A DNA stretch of 64,000 nucleotides, from the NCBI RefSeq assembly GCF_003264365.1, contig NZ_PYAK01000026.1, positions 20,880 to 84,879 on the forward strand, written 5' to 3'. Both the position numbers and the translations under genes were made by a program. Position 1 is the stretch's first letter; the number at the start of each line of letters is the position of its first letter. Shown here piece after piece: positions 17,959 through 25,989 of this stretch. This stretch comes from Micromonospora noduli. GTDB taxonomy: Bacteria > Actinomycetota > Actinomycetes > Mycobacteriales > Micromonosporaceae. Under the pieces are notes generated by a model. The model had not been told where the DNA came from. It worked only from the letters and a program-made list of their open reading frames with translations, and did no database searches.

Positions 17959-18038
17959 TTGCCAACATCTGTTGGCAAACACTTGTTGGCAACGCTAGGG
18001 CCCTCCTGATTGCGTGTCAACACCTGTTGGCCTACGGT
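17959..18038. promoter_or_regulatory. TetR operators and tetR promoter between monooxygenase and tetR
   Basis: Operator 1 is TTGCCAACATCTGTTGGCAA (17959-17978), a 9-bp perfect palindrome with a 2-bp centre. A further half-site TGTTGGCAA lies at 17984-17992. Operator 2 is GTCAACA-CC-TGTTGGC (18016-18031) with one mismatch. Operator 2 exactly fills the 17-bp spacer between TTGCGT (18010-18015) and TACGGT (18033-18038). TACGGT ends seven bases before the tetR ATG, giving an autorepressed, probably leaderless promoter. Confidence 0.75.
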
Positions 18039-18045
18039 CGTTGGC

Positions 18046-18627
18046 ATGACCCCGTCCGCGCAGTCGACCCAGCCCCGCCGCTCCGACGCCACCCGGGCGG
18101 CGATCCTGCGAGCGGCCCGGGAACGGTTCGCGGCCGACGGCTACGAGCGCGCCACTATCCGGGCCATCGCCGCCGACGCCCAGATCGACCCGTCGATGGT
18201 GATGCGCTACTACGGCAGCAAGGAGGGGCTCTTCGCGGCGGCGGCCGAGTTCGACCTACGCCTGCCCGACCTGACCTCGGTGCCGCCAGCTCAACTCGGT
18301 GAGGTGCTGGTCCGGCACTTCCTCGCCCGCTGGGAGGGCGACGAGACCCTGGTGGCGCTGCTGCGGGCCGCCAGCACCAACCCCGGCGCGGCCGAACGCA
18401 TGCGCGGCATCTTCGCCGACCAGCTCACCGCCGCGGTGGCCACGTTCGGCAGCGACCCGGCGCTGACCGCCCGACGGGCCGGCCTGGTGGCCAGTCAGGT
18501 CCTCGGCCTCGCCTTCACCCGATACATCGTCCGCCTGCCGCCCATGGTGGACACCACGCCGGAAGAGCTGGTCTCCTGGATCGCGCCGACCCTCCAGCGC
18601 TATCTGACCGGAACGCCACCGAGCTGA
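18046..18627 (+). CDS. TetR-family regulator of the divergent monooxygenase
   Basis: This is a 193-aa regulator. The N-terminal HTH is unmistakable: AILRAARERFAADGYERATI, then RAIAADAQIDPSMVMRYYGS. The C-terminal domain is typical TetR (LALLRAASTNPGAAER-like helices, then VASQVLGLAFTRYIVRLPP). ATG 18046 is preferred over the in-frame ATG at 18010, which lies within the promoter. The palindromes TGTTGGC upstream occur on both sides of the divergent region, one of them between its own -35 and -10, so autoregulation and control of the monooxygenase are strongly suggested by the DNA layout. The inducer is unknown. Confidence 0.9.
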   Translation: MTPSAQSTQPRRSDATRAAILRAARERFAADGYERATIRAIAADAQIDPSMVMRYYGSKEGLFAAAAEFDLRLPDLTSVPPAQLGEVLVRHFLARWEGDETLVALLRAASTNPGAAERMRGIFADQLTAAVATFGSDPALTARRAGLVASQVLGLAFTRYIVRLPPMVDTTPEELVSWIAPTLQRYLTGTPPS

Positions 18628-18630
18628 CCC

Positions 18631-18656
18631 AACCTTTTCCCACCTCCCGTGCGTCT
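18631..18656 (+). promoter_or_regulatory. ECF-type promoter of the first SigE-family gene
   Basis: AACC (18631-18634, within CAACC) is followed by a 17-bp spacer and CGTCT (18652-18656), 42 bp before the sigma factor ATG. CGTC at -10 is characteristic of ECF promoters. The same arrangement recurs upstream of the sigma gene at 25414-25944 and of the lipoprotein at 22877-24007, suggesting autoregulation or cross-regulation. Confidence 0.6.
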
Positions 18657-18698
18657 GCCAGATGACGCGTACAGCGCGACGGCCGGGGAGGGGGGCGG

Positions 18699-19247
18699 AT
18701 GGCGCCGACGAGGGACGACGGACGCGACGGCTACCTCGCCTTCGTGGAGAACCACCAGCACCGGCTGCTCCGCGCGGCCTACCTGATCTGCGGCAACCGG
18801 CATCAGGCCGAAGACCTCCTCCAGGACGCGCTGCTGAAGCTGGCGCTGCGCTGGTCCTCGGTCCGCGACGGCGACCCCTCCGCGTACGTGCGCGCCATCC
18901 TCTACCGCGACTCGGTCTCGTGGTGGCGTCGCCGACGGCGGGAATGGCTCAGCGCCGCGCCGCCGGACCAGGTGGCCCACGACCGTGACGGCGCGTTACG
19001 GCTGACGATGCACGACGCGCTGGGCCTGCTGCCACCGCGGCAGCGGGCCGTGCTGGTGTTGCGCTACTACGAGGACCTGACCGAGGTCGCCACCGCCGAA
19101 GCGCTCGGGGTGACCGTCGGCACCGTGAAGAGCCAGTGCCATGCGGCGCTGCGCCGACTCCGCGAGGTCGCCCCGGAACTCGCCCGCGATGCCCGACCGG
19201 GCCGAGGCTCGGCCGATCTGGCCAGCGGTCTGGAGGTGAACCCGTGA
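18699..19247 (+). CDS. SigE-family ECF RNA polymerase sigma factor (copy 1)
   Basis: This is a 182-aa ECF sigma factor of the actinobacterial SigE-like group. Region 2 is HRLLRAAYLICGNRHQAEDL, followed by LQDALLKLALRW. Region 4 is LPPRQRAVLVLRYYEDLTEV, then a HTH with GVTVGTVKSQCHAALRRLRE. GGAGGGGGGCGG precedes the ATG. The stop TGA overlaps the GTG start of a membrane protein (GTGA), so both are coupled. The ECF-like promoter just upstream suggests that it drives its own transcription. The downstream membrane protein is the natural candidate for an anti-sigma or sensor partner. Confidence 0.92.
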   Translation: MAPTRDDGRDGYLAFVENHQHRLLRAAYLICGNRHQAEDLLQDALLKLALRWSSVRDGDPSAYVRAILYRDSVSWWRRRRREWLSAAPPDQVAHDRDGALRLTMHDALGLLPPRQRAVLVLRYYEDLTEVATAEALGVTVGTVKSQCHAALRRLREVAPELARDARPGRGSADLASGLEVNP

Positions 19248-20437
19248 ACGAGCAGGAACTACGCCGACTGCTGACCGTCAGCGTCGAGGACGTGCTCCCC
19301 AGCCAGCCGGCCGCCGCCGGATGGGAGCGGGCCCGCCGTACCCGGCGTACCCGGCGCGCCGTCGCAGTGGTCGCTCTCGCCGTGGTGCTGGTCGGTGGTG
19401 GCACTGTGGCGGCGCTGCGACCGCCCGCCGACCCGGCGCCGGCCCCTCCGGTCGGCCCGACAGTGACCCCGACCGTCGACCCGTCCCACGCGGGTCCGGT
19501 GCAGAAACCGCCCGCCGAGCTGACCTTCCCGCCCGATCCGTTGGCCAGGCTCGGCGACCCGGCGACAGTGCCGCTCTCCGAGCGACCGGTCCAGCGGGCA
19601 CTGGCGTTGTTCCAGCCGCTGACCGAGGAGGGCAGCGAGGACGGCCCGGTTCGGGTGCTCGGCAACGACGGCGTGGTGCGCAGCCTCGACGTGGTGGCAC
19701 TGGCACCCACCCGGGACGCGGGCGGCAACGAGGCAACGGCCCTGAAGCCGGGAGTGCTGTCGCCGGACGGCCGGTCGGCCGCGTTCGCGCAGACCAAAGA
19801 GCTGATCATGATCGACCTCACCACCGCAGCCGTTCGCCGGATACCGCTCGACGGCTACCTGGAGCAGGTGGTGTGGGCGCACGACCGGGTGCTGGTCGGG
19901 GGTGACGACCGGACGTACGCGGTGGACAGGGTCACCGGGGCGGCCAGCACGATCGACGTGTCGACCTGGGAGTTGATCGCCCCCGACCCGGCCGCCGGCC
20001 GCGAGGCCCCGTTGATCGACATGTACGGCCAGGGGGCCAGCCTGAAGCTACGCACCCGGACCGCCCGGGAGGGCGAACTCCGCTCCGAACAGCCGGTCAC
20101 CGCCGCGGCGCTGCCCTCGCCCTACCAGGTCAACGAGTTCTACGGCCGAGGCTGGCTGCACGGCGAGCGACTGGCGCGGGCAGCCTGGATCACCAGCAGC
20201 GAGATCGACGGTGCCGAGGGAGCCGCGGTGCTGGACGCGCGGACCGGGGCCGTGCTGCACCTGCTCGACCTGGGCCGGGATCGCAGCAAGGGCTGCTGTG
20301 TCGTGCTGGGCTGGGACAACAAGGGCGCGGTGCTGCTCCGGCTGGAACCGGCCGCCCTGGCGCGCTGGCACCCGGAGACCGGCGAGATCACCGGCATCGT
20401 CCGCGACCTGCGCGGCGTGTTCGCACTCGCCAGCTGA
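19244..20437 (+). CDS. Membrane-anchored beta-propeller-like protein, partner of ECF sigma (copy 1)
   Basis: This is a 397-aa bitopic protein. It has a cytoplasmic N-terminus of about 45 residues starting MNEQELRRLLTVSVEDVL, one transmembrane helix (AVAVVALAVVLVGGGTVAAL), a Pro-rich linker and an extracytoplasmic domain with WD40/PD40-like strand repeats, for example VLSPDGRSAAFAQTKELIMI. The GTG start overlaps the sigma gene stop by four bases, with GGAGGTGAA upstream. There is no zinc-binding anti-sigma motif, so it is not a classical ZAS anti-sigma factor. Its layout matches the protein at 24236-25417, which is likewise fused to an ECF gene by a 4-nt overlap. A role as signal-sensing anti-sigma factor is inferred. 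Confidence 0.85.
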   Translation: MNEQELRRLLTVSVEDVLPSQPAAAGWERARRTRRTRRAVAVVALAVVLVGGGTVAALRPPADPAPAPPVGPTVTPTVDPSHAGPVQKPPAELTFPPDPLARLGDPATVPLSERPVQRALALFQPLTEEGSEDGPVRVLGNDGVVRSLDVVALAPTRDAGGNEATALKPGVLSPDGRSAAFAQTKELIMIDLTTAAVRRIPLDGYLEQVVWAHDRVLVGGDDRTYAVDRVTGAASTIDVSTWELIAPDPAAGREAPLIDMYGQGASLKLRTRTAREGELRSEQPVTAAALPSPYQVNEFYGRGWLHGERLARAAWITSSEIDGAEGAAVLDARTGAVLHLLDLGRDRSKGCCVVLGWDNKGAVLLRLEPAALARWHPETGEITGIVRDLRGVFALAS

Positions 20438-20458
20438 CAAGGGTCGCGTCGTCTCGAC

Positions 20459-20537
20459 GTGATCGACTCGGGTTCGTTGATATCGAGGTGTCCGAGCGAG
20501 CGGGACGGCCCGACATCAGGAAACCCGAGTCGATCAC
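20459..20537. repeat. Long palindromic element / bidirectional terminator
   Basis: GTGATCGACTCGGGTT (20459-20474) and AACCCGAGTCGATCAC (20522-20537) are perfect 16-bp complements around a 47-nt loop containing GTGTC and GACAT, which can extend pairing. It lies between the convergent propeller gene (stop 20437) and sulfurtransferase gene (stop 20565). Together with the element at 8581 it looks like a dispersed intergenic repeat family. Confidence 0.75.
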
Positions 20538-20564
20538 ACGACGACCGACCGGTGGCCGGCTTGG

Positions 20565-21467
20565 TCAGACGGCCAGGCCGCCGGGCTGGTCGCCCTTGAC
20601 GACTGGTGCCCGGACCAGGTTGCCCCACTCGGTCCACGAGCCGTCGTAGTTGCGCACCTGCGGGTAGCCCAACAGGTGCCGCAGCACGAACCAGGTGTGG
20701 CTGGACCGCTCGCCGATCCGGCAGTACGCGATCACGTCGTCGTCCGGGCTCAGCCCCAGCTGGTCGGCGTAGATCGCCTTCAGCTCGTCGGCCGACTTGA
20801 ACGTGCCGTCCTCGTTGGCGGCGGACTTCCACGGCTTGCTGAGCGCGCCCGGGATGTGTCCACCGCGCAGCGCACCCTCCTGCGGGTAGTCCGGCATGTG
20901 CAGCATCTCGCCGGTGTACTCACCTGGCGAACGGACGTCGACCAGTGGCCGACCGGAGGCGACGTGCGCCATGACCTGCTCACGGAAGGCCCGCAGCGGC
21001 GCGTCGTCGCGCAGCGGCACCGGGTAGTCGGCGCGCGGCCGAGCCGGCTTGTCCCGGGTCACCTCGCGTCCCTCGGCGATCCACTTCTGCCGGCCGCCGT
21101 CGAGCAGTCGCACATCGGCGTGACCGAAGAGCGTGAAGACCCAGAGGGCGTACGCCGCCCACCAGTTGAAGTTGTCGCCGTAGAAGACGACAGTGTCGCC
21201 CCGGCCGATGCCCTTCGCGGCACACATCTCGGCGAAGCTCTTGGCGTCCAGGTAGTCCCGGGTCACCTGATCGTTCAGCTCCAGGTGCCAGTCGACCTTG
21301 ACCGCACCGGGAATGTGACCGGATTCGTAGAGCAGCACGTCCTCGTCGGACTCGACGACGACGAGGCCCTCATCGCCCAGATGCTCGGCCAGCCACTCGG
21401 TGGTGACCAGCCGCTGCGGGTCCGCGTACGACTGGAGGCGGGGATCGGGATCGTTCGGCACAGACAT
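20565..21467 (-). CDS. Thiosulfate sulfurtransferase (rhodanese, CysA/SseA type)
   Basis: This is a 300-aa tandem-rhodanese enzyme. The N-terminal rhodanese domain includes VVVESDEDVLLYESGHIPGA and VVFYGDNFNWWAAYALWVF, and is inactive-type. The C-terminal domain has the catalytic loop AYCRIGERSSHTWFVLRHLL with its active-site Cys. It resembles mycobacterial CysA2/SseA. It would move sulfane sulfur from thiosulfate or 3-mercaptopyruvate to a thiophilic acceptor. ATG 21467 is used rather than the TTG at 21476. TACCTT ends seven bases upstream, and GGGGA could also act as a weak Shine-Dalgarno. Confidence 0.93.
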   Translation of the reverse strand: MSVPNDPDPRLQSYADPQRLVTTEWLAEHLGDEGLVVVESDEDVLLYESGHIPGAVKVDWHLELNDQVTRDYLDAKSFAEMCAAKGIGRGDTVVFYGDNFNWWAAYALWVFTLFGHADVRLLDGGRQKWIAEGREVTRDKPARPRADYPVPLRDDAPLRAFREQVMAHVASGRPLVDVRSPGEYTGEMLHMPDYPQEGALRGGHIPGALSKPWKSAANEDGTFKSADELKAIYADQLGLSPDDDVIAYCRIGERSSHTWFVLRHLLGYPQVRNYDGSWTEWGNLVRAPVVKGDQPGGLAV

Positions 21468-21486
21468 GATCCCCAAGGTACGCCGT

Positions 21487-21933
21487 TCAGGCGCGACGGT
21501 GGGCGATCCGACCAGCGACGACGGTCACCAGACAGGTCCCGTCGACGCCGTGCACCGCGAGGTCGGCCCGCCCGGCCGACCGCAGCGTCGGCGCCACTGC
21601 GGTGGCCAGCACCAGCAGGTCGCCACGCTCGGCGGCGGCCCGCAGGGCGGGGTCGGCCAGGTGTTCCGCCAGCACCGCCGTCACCCCGGTACGCAGCAGC
21701 GCGTGCACCCGCTCACGCGGGGTCGGCGCGGGCGGCAGCGGACCGTCGTGCAGCAGACCCGGCCCCAGCGTGCCGGGCCAGCGGCGAACGCGGGCGTTGG
21801 CGTACGCCGAACTCAGCTCGGCGAGCGGGCCGACGGCCTCGATCCGGTCGCCACTGACCAGCACGGCGTGGTCGGGCAACGACTCGCCGTCGGGGTCGCG
21901 GCGCAGCAGGGCCGCCGTGTGCAGGGTGAGCAT
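21487..21933 (-). CDS. Short imidazolonepropionase-like (amidohydrolase composite-domain) protein
   Basis: This is a 148-aa protein starting MLTLHTAALLRRDPDGESLP, with the pattern HAVLVSGDRIEAVGPLAEL and RRWPGTLGPGLLHDGPLPP. That is the N-terminal composite beta-domain of amidohydrolases such as imidazolonepropionase. The C-terminal segment LVLATAVAPTLRSAGRADLA, then VTVVAGRIAHRRA, resembles the closing beta strands of the same composite domain. The metal-binding TIM barrel that would lie between them is missing, so catalysis as an amidohydrolase is unlikely. The ATG lies two bases after the SGNH hydrolase stop, so they form an operon. Confidence 0.7.
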   Translation of the reverse strand: MLTLHTAALLRRDPDGESLPDHAVLVSGDRIEAVGPLAELSSAYANARVRRWPGTLGPGLLHDGPLPPAPTPRERVHALLRTGVTAVLAEHLADPALRAAAERGDLLVLATAVAPTLRSAGRADLAVHGVDGTCLVTVVAGRIAHRRA

Positions 21934-21935
21934 GC

Positions 21936-22703
21936 TCAGTCGACGAGCGGGCCGAGTTGCGGGCGCTTCGCCGTCACCGTGTCGCCGGACGACCGACCAG
22001 TCAACCGCCGCTTCACCCAGGGGGCGAGGTACTGACCGGCCCACCGCAGGTCGGAAGCGCGGGCGGCCAGCCACGGCGACGGCGCCGGGTGCGGCGGAAC
22101 CATCAGCCACTCCTCGTCGCAACCAACCCCGAGGGCGTTCAACACCTGCCCGGCGACCCGGCGGTGCCCGGCCGGGGAGAGGTGCAGCCGGTCGGTGCTC
22201 CAGAGCATGGGGTTGAGGAACGTGTCGTCGGCGTACAGGTCGACCATGATGGCGCCGTGCCGCTCGGCGGTCTCGCCGACCGCCTGGTTGAGCAGCTGCA
22301 CCCGGGGGGCGACGAGGCGTTGGCCGGGCAGTCGGGCCATCACGTCCGCGAACCGGAAGAGAAGCACGTCCGCGCCGCCCGAGCGCAGTTGCCGGACCAC
22401 CTCGTCGAAGCGGGCGACAAGCGTGTCCGGGTCGAAGGTGCGGCGCAGCACGTCGTTGCCACCGGCCGCGAAACTGATCAGGTCCGGCTTCATCGCCACG
22501 GCGGAGGGCACCTGCTCGGCGACCACGCTGGGGAAGAGCCGGCCCCGGATGGCCAGGTTCGCGTACCGGAAATCGGGCCCCGCGTCGGCGGCGAGCCGGG
22601 TCGCCACCAGGTCCGCCCAGCCCCGGAAGGTGCCGTCCGGGTACGCGTCGTCCATACCCTCGGTGAAGCTGTCCCCGACCGCGACAAAACTGCGCCAGCG
22701 CAC
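21936..22703 (-). CDS. SGNH/GDSL-family hydrolase
   Basis: This is a 255-aa esterase-like protein. Block I is FVAVGDSFTEGMDD with the nucleophilic Ser, block III is ISFAAGGNDVLRR with the oxyanion Asn, and block V is STDRLHLSPAGHRRVA with the catalytic Asp and His. The start is set at the GTG at 22703, which has GAGGGAGG just upstream and begins right before block I, as in cytoplasmic actinobacterial relatives; an in-frame start 22 codons earlier is possible. There is no signal peptide. It is translationally linked to the short amidohydrolase-like protein downstream. The substrate is probably an ester or acetyl group. Confidence 0.88.
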   Translation of the reverse strand: MRWRSFVAVGDSFTEGMDDAYPDGTFRGWADLVATRLAADAGPDFRYANLAIRGRLFPSVVAEQVPSAVAMKPDLISFAAGGNDVLRRTFDPDTLVARFDEVVRQLRSGGADVLLFRFADVMARLPGQRLVAPRVQLLNQAVGETAERHGAIMVDLYADDTFLNPMLWSTDRLHLSPAGHRRVAGQVLNALGVGCDEEWLMVPPHPAPSPWLAARASDLRWAGQYLAPWVKRRLTGRSSGDTVTAKRPQLGPLVD

Positions 22704-22876
22704 CCGCGCCTCCCTCACGCCACTCGTTGCCTGCGGCGACCAGTCTGTCACCGCAGGAACGCCCGGCACCGCCCCGAATCCAGTACGTGTCGGAGGTCAT
22801 TGCGCAGACGACGGGCGGAACCGGCCACCCCCGTGAGTGGCCGGTCCCTCGTACCCGGTGACGCCGCACCGGGAGC

Positions 22877-24007
22877 TCAGCCCAGCAGACCGCCCCACGG
22901 CTGGCCGGCGGGCACCGACGCGGTGGCCAGCACCCGGCCGCTGGCGGCGTACCGGACCAACCGGTACGCCGGCGCACCGTCGGCCGGCGTCGCCGCGTTG
23001 ACCTGCACCACCGAGCCGCCGTCGGCCAGGACGACCCCGTCGATGGCTTCGCCGTGCCCGGTCGGCTGCTTCCACGCCGAGTCCACCGGCGCCAGCTCAG
23101 TGACGGCCCCGCTGGCGGCGTCGAGCCGGTAGTTGCGGAACCGCCAGCCGCAGCCACATCCCCCGGGGCTGGTCGTGTGGGCGCTGATCACCAGCGTCCG
23201 GCCGTTGCCGGAGATCGCCGCCACCCCACCAATGACGAGGCCGGCGGGGAGGCGCGGGCTGATCGCGCGTCGGACGCCTCGCTCGTCCCCGATCGCCACG
23301 GTCTGCGCGCCGACCTGGGCGATCCATCCGCCGGACACCGTCGGGCACTTCGGGTAGTGGGTGGCGAGCACCTTCCGCCCGGTCCCGTCGGCGTTGACCG
23401 CGATGAGCGTCAGCTCTTTCTCCCGCCCCAGGCCGTACAGCACCCGCCCGGAGTCGAGCCAGCTCGGCGCGCAGGTCTGCTGACCCTGGGTCGGGATGAC
23501 GTGCCGCTTCGTGCCGTCGAACGCGCTGATCACCAGCCGGCGGGCGGACCCTTCCATCCAGGCCACCCGTCGGCCGTCCGGAGAGACGGCGAGCGGGCCG
23601 TTGAGGGCTTTACCGTTCTCGCGACGACCCGAACGCACCAACTCCCACGTCCCAGCGGGGGTACGCCGCCAGATCCGGGCCGGGTCGTTCTCCTTCTGGC
23701 CGTGCTCCTCGGCGGTGTACCAGGTCAGTTGCGGCCACTGCGTCGAGCCGACGGCCGGGCGGGCCGGCGCGACGGCCGGAGCCGCATCCGGCACGGAGCC
23801 GCCGGTGCCGGCGGCCGAGGTGTCGCCGGCCGAGGGAGCGGCAGTGGCGGTGGCGGTTTCGGCCGGAGCGGGCGCGGTCTTCGGGTCGGCGGAGCCGCAG
23901 GCAGCGGCACCGAATGCCAGGAGCAGCAGGGCGGCCGTACCGGCGAGCGCGCCGGAGCGACGGACCGAGGCGGGACGGGTGGTGTGGGTGAACGGGCCGA
24001 GGTTCAT
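22877..24007 (-). CDS. Beta-propeller-like lipoprotein
   Basis: This is a 376-aa secreted lipoprotein. The signal segment TAALLLLAFGAAAC ends in a lipobox-type AAAC with the lipidated Cys followed by GSADP. A Thr/Ala/Pro linker follows, then a domain with repeated strand motifs such as LAVSPDGRRVAWMEGSARRL and VLYGLGREKELTLIAVNADG, which resemble TolB/PD40 propeller repeats. ATG 24007 is preferred, with AAGGA eight bases upstream. It resembles the extracytoplasmic parts of the two ECF-linked membrane proteins at 19244-20437 and 24236-25417, and carries the same ECF-like promoter. It may be a stand-alone paralogue in the same response. Confidence 0.8.
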   Translation of the reverse strand: MNLGPFTHTTRPASVRRSGALAGTAALLLLAFGAAACGSADPKTAPAPAETATATAAPSAGDTSAAGTGGSVPDAAPAVAPARPAVGSTQWPQLTWYTAEEHGQKENDPARIWRRTPAGTWELVRSGRRENGKALNGPLAVSPDGRRVAWMEGSARRLVISAFDGTKRHVIPTQGQQTCAPSWLDSGRVLYGLGREKELTLIAVNADGTGRKVLATHYPKCPTVSGGWIAQVGAQTVAIGDERGVRRAISPRLPAGLVIGGVAAISGNGRTLVISAHTTSPGGCGCGWRFRNYRLDAASGAVTELAPVDSAWKQPTGHGEAIDGVVLADGGSVVQVNAATPADGAPAYRLVRYAASGRVLATASVPAGQPWGGLLG

Positions 24008-24051
24008 CGTTTCCATCCTTTGTGGAGGCATACCGTGTCTGACACCACCCA

Positions 24052-24078
24052 AGACGAGCGCCCGGCCGCGGCGAGTTG
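24052..24078 (-). promoter_or_regulatory. ECF-type promoter of the lipoprotein gene
   Basis: On the minus strand CAACT (24078-24074), a 17-bp spacer and CGTCT (24056-24052) lie 45 bp before the ATG at 24007. It differs by one base in the -35 from the CAACC-N17-CGTCT pattern of the two sigma genes. Confidence 0.5.
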
Positions 24079-24187
24079 CCGCCGTGGCGCGCTACTACCG
24101 GACAGTCGGATCCGCTCGCACCGGCAACCTTTTCCGCAGTTCACCGACCGTGATCAACACTGGGCCGTCGACGGTGCGCAGACGCAG

Positions 24188-24221
24188 AAAGGGCGGGCCA
24201 CCCGAGGGTGACCCGCCCCTT
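24188..24221 (-). terminator. Terminator hairpin after the second propeller protein
   Basis: AAAGGGCGGGCCACCC (24188-24203) and GGGTGACCCGCCCCTT (24206-24221) form a 16-bp stem with two imperfect pairs and a 2-nt loop. It lies 15 bp past the minus-strand stop at 24236, with TTT following. Confidence 0.7.
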
Positions 24222-24235
24222 CTCGCGCCGACCGG

Positions 24236-25417
24236 TCAGTCGACGACGGCCAGGATTTGCTCGTCCTTCAAACTCGCCGGCTCGGCGGTCTCGGAGACCT
24301 TCCTGCCGTCCTTGTCCACCAGCAGCACGGCGTACCCGCTGCCGGACTGGACCCGCACGACCATCGAATCGTCGGACTGGAAGTAGACCTGCCGTAGGGT
24401 GCGCCCGCCCAGCGGCAAAGCGACCTGTTTGCCACTGCGTGTGTCCAGCACCGCGTTGGCCCACAGTTCACGAGCGATATCGCCGGAATCCTCGTTGGGC
24501 TTCCTCAGCAGCAGAGCAATGCGAGAGCCGTCCGAGGACAGGCTGGCGATGTCGTGGCTTCGCAATCCACGGATGGAGAAGCCTGGGACGGTCCGTTTCT
24601 TCGTGCCGTCCGTGGCATAGAGGGTGACCCCGATGTAGACGGCCTCGGCGATGCTCCGGCCATCCGCCGACCAGAGGGCGTGGCAGCCGCGGGCTTGACC
24701 GGGCCACCAGGTGACTGTCCTCTTGCCGCTGCGGGTGTCCAGCACCCCGCGCCGAACAGGCTCACCTGTCGCCGTGGCGGCCTCCACGAACAGCAGGTGC
24801 CGCCCATCCGGTGACCAGACCGGGGCGCAGTCGCCCGCCACGTGCGAGCGCATTTCCTGCCTGTCGGAGCCGTCGGCGTCGGCGACGACGAGGGTGCTTT
24901 CGCCGCTGTCGTCGCGGTCCACCCAGGCAACCCGGCGCCCGTCCGGCGAGATGCTCGCGTTGCCAAGCGCCGCAGGCTCGGGCAGAGCCAGCAAACGCAC
25001 CGGACTGTCACCCGGGCGCCAGGACCGCAGATTCACCATCTTCGCGTCGGTCACGCTGGCGGGGCCGTAGAAGAGCTTGCCGAACTGCACGGACGGGGTG
25101 TTCGTGCCGGTCCCGCCGCTGGGCGGAGCCCCGGGGGTGTCGCCGGCGCTGGTGGACGGCGTCGGGGTGGGAGTCGGCGTCGGCGTCGCGGTGACCGACG
25201 GGGTGTCAGCCGGCAGCGGGGTCGGGGACTGGTCCGGTCGGATGGCGAAGGCGGTACCGGCCGCCGCGGCGATCAGCACGAGCGCGGCTGCCGACGTGGC
25301 CACCGCCCGTTGGATACCGAGCCGGCGGGACGTGCGCAACGTACGGTCCCGCAGGTCGACCGAGGTGACCTCGTCGGCCAGGGCGGTCAGGTCGAGCCGG
25401 AGGCGCTGGTCGTTCAT
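24236..25417 (-). CDS. Membrane-anchored beta-propeller-like protein, partner of ECF sigma (copy 2)
   Basis: This is a 393-aa bitopic protein with the same plan as the 19244-20437 product. The N-terminus MNDQRLRLDLTALADEV is cytoplasmic, followed by a helix (AVATSAAALVLIAAAAGTAF), a Thr-Pro repeat linker and TolB-like propeller repeats (ASISPDGRRVAWVDRDDSG, DCAPVWSPDGRHLLFVE, ASLSSDGSRIALLLR). The ATG overlaps the sigma factor stop (ATGA), and GGGAG lies upstream. The N-termini MNEQELR and MNDQRLR of the two copies are alike, supporting common ancestry of the modules. The cytoplasmic part may bind the sigma factor and the propeller may sense an extracellular ligand or cell-wall state; this is inferred. 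Confidence 0.85.
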   Translation of the reverse strand: MNDQRLRLDLTALADEVTSVDLRDRTLRTSRRLGIQRAVATSAAALVLIAAAAGTAFAIRPDQSPTPLPADTPSVTATPTPTPTPTPSTSAGDTPGAPPSGGTGTNTPSVQFGKLFYGPASVTDAKMVNLRSWRPGDSPVRLLALPEPAALGNASISPDGRRVAWVDRDDSGESTLVVADADGSDRQEMRSHVAGDCAPVWSPDGRHLLFVEAATATGEPVRRGVLDTRSGKRTVTWWPGQARGCHALWSADGRSIAEAVYIGVTLYATDGTKKRTVPGFSIRGLRSHDIASLSSDGSRIALLLRKPNEDSGDIARELWANAVLDTRSGKQVALPLGGRTLRQVYFQSDDSMVVRVQSGSGYAVLLVDKDGRKVSETAEPASLKDEQILAVVD

Positions 25418-25944
25418 CGGGTACTCCCTTCCAGGACGTACAGCTCGGCGAGTTCGGGCGCAACGGTGCGCAGCCTGGCCAGTGACTTGGCCGTCTGGCT
25501 CTTCACGGTGCCGATCGTGACGCCGAGCAGGTCCGCCGCCTCCGCCTCGGTGCGGTCCTCGAAGAACCGCAGCACCAGCACGGCACGTTGCTTCGGGGAG
25601 AGCTTCGCCAGTGCCGCCCGCAGGGTGAGCCGCAGACTGGTCTGGTGGGCGTGGTCCGGGGCCGAGTCGCCTCCGCGTGGCTCGGGCAGGTCGCCCGGCA
25701 TCGACTCGGGTACCCGGCGCCGACGCCACCAGGACACCTGTAGGTGGTACATGGTCTTGCGGGTGTACGCCTCGGCGTTGCCGCTGTGATGCAGGCGGTT
25801 CCAGGAGCGGTGGGTCCGGGCCAGGGCGGACTGGACGAGGTCCTCGGCCAGGTGCTGGTCGCCGGTGAGCAGGTAGGCCGAGCGCAGCAACGCCGGCGTG
25901 CGGGTACGGACGAACGAGTCGAACTCACTCAGCAGAGGGTCCAC
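25414..25944 (-). CDS. SigE-family ECF RNA polymerase sigma factor (copy 2)
   Basis: This is a 176-aa ECF sigma factor from GTG 25944, with AAGGA upstream. Region 2 contains ALLRSAYLLTGDQHLAEDLV and QSALARTHRSW. Region 4 contains LSPKQRAVLVLRFFEDRTEA and LLGVTIGTVKSQTAKSLARL. Frames upstream of the GTG lack protein-like character, which favours this start. The stop overlaps the ATG of its membrane partner by four bases. Its own promoter region has CAACC-N17-CGTCT. The closest relative in the window is the sigma factor at 18699-19247, and the two modules face each other about 6 kb apart. Confidence 0.92.
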   Translation of the reverse strand: MDPLLSEFDSFVRTRTPALLRSAYLLTGDQHLAEDLVQSALARTHRSWNRLHHSGNAEAYTRKTMYHLQVSWWRRRRVPESMPGDLPEPRGGDSAPDHAHQTSLRLTLRAALAKLSPKQRAVLVLRFFEDRTEAEAADLLGVTIGTVKSQTAKSLARLRTVAPELAELYVLEGSTR

Positions 25945-25989
25945 ACGGGCCAATCCTTCAGGTCGGATACGAGCGCTTGGTGTCCTTGC

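Noticed and set aside
24126..24150. A second CAACC-TTTT motif on the plus strand resembling the ECF promoter
   Set aside because: No CGTCT follows at 17 bp and no plus-strand gene lies downstream.
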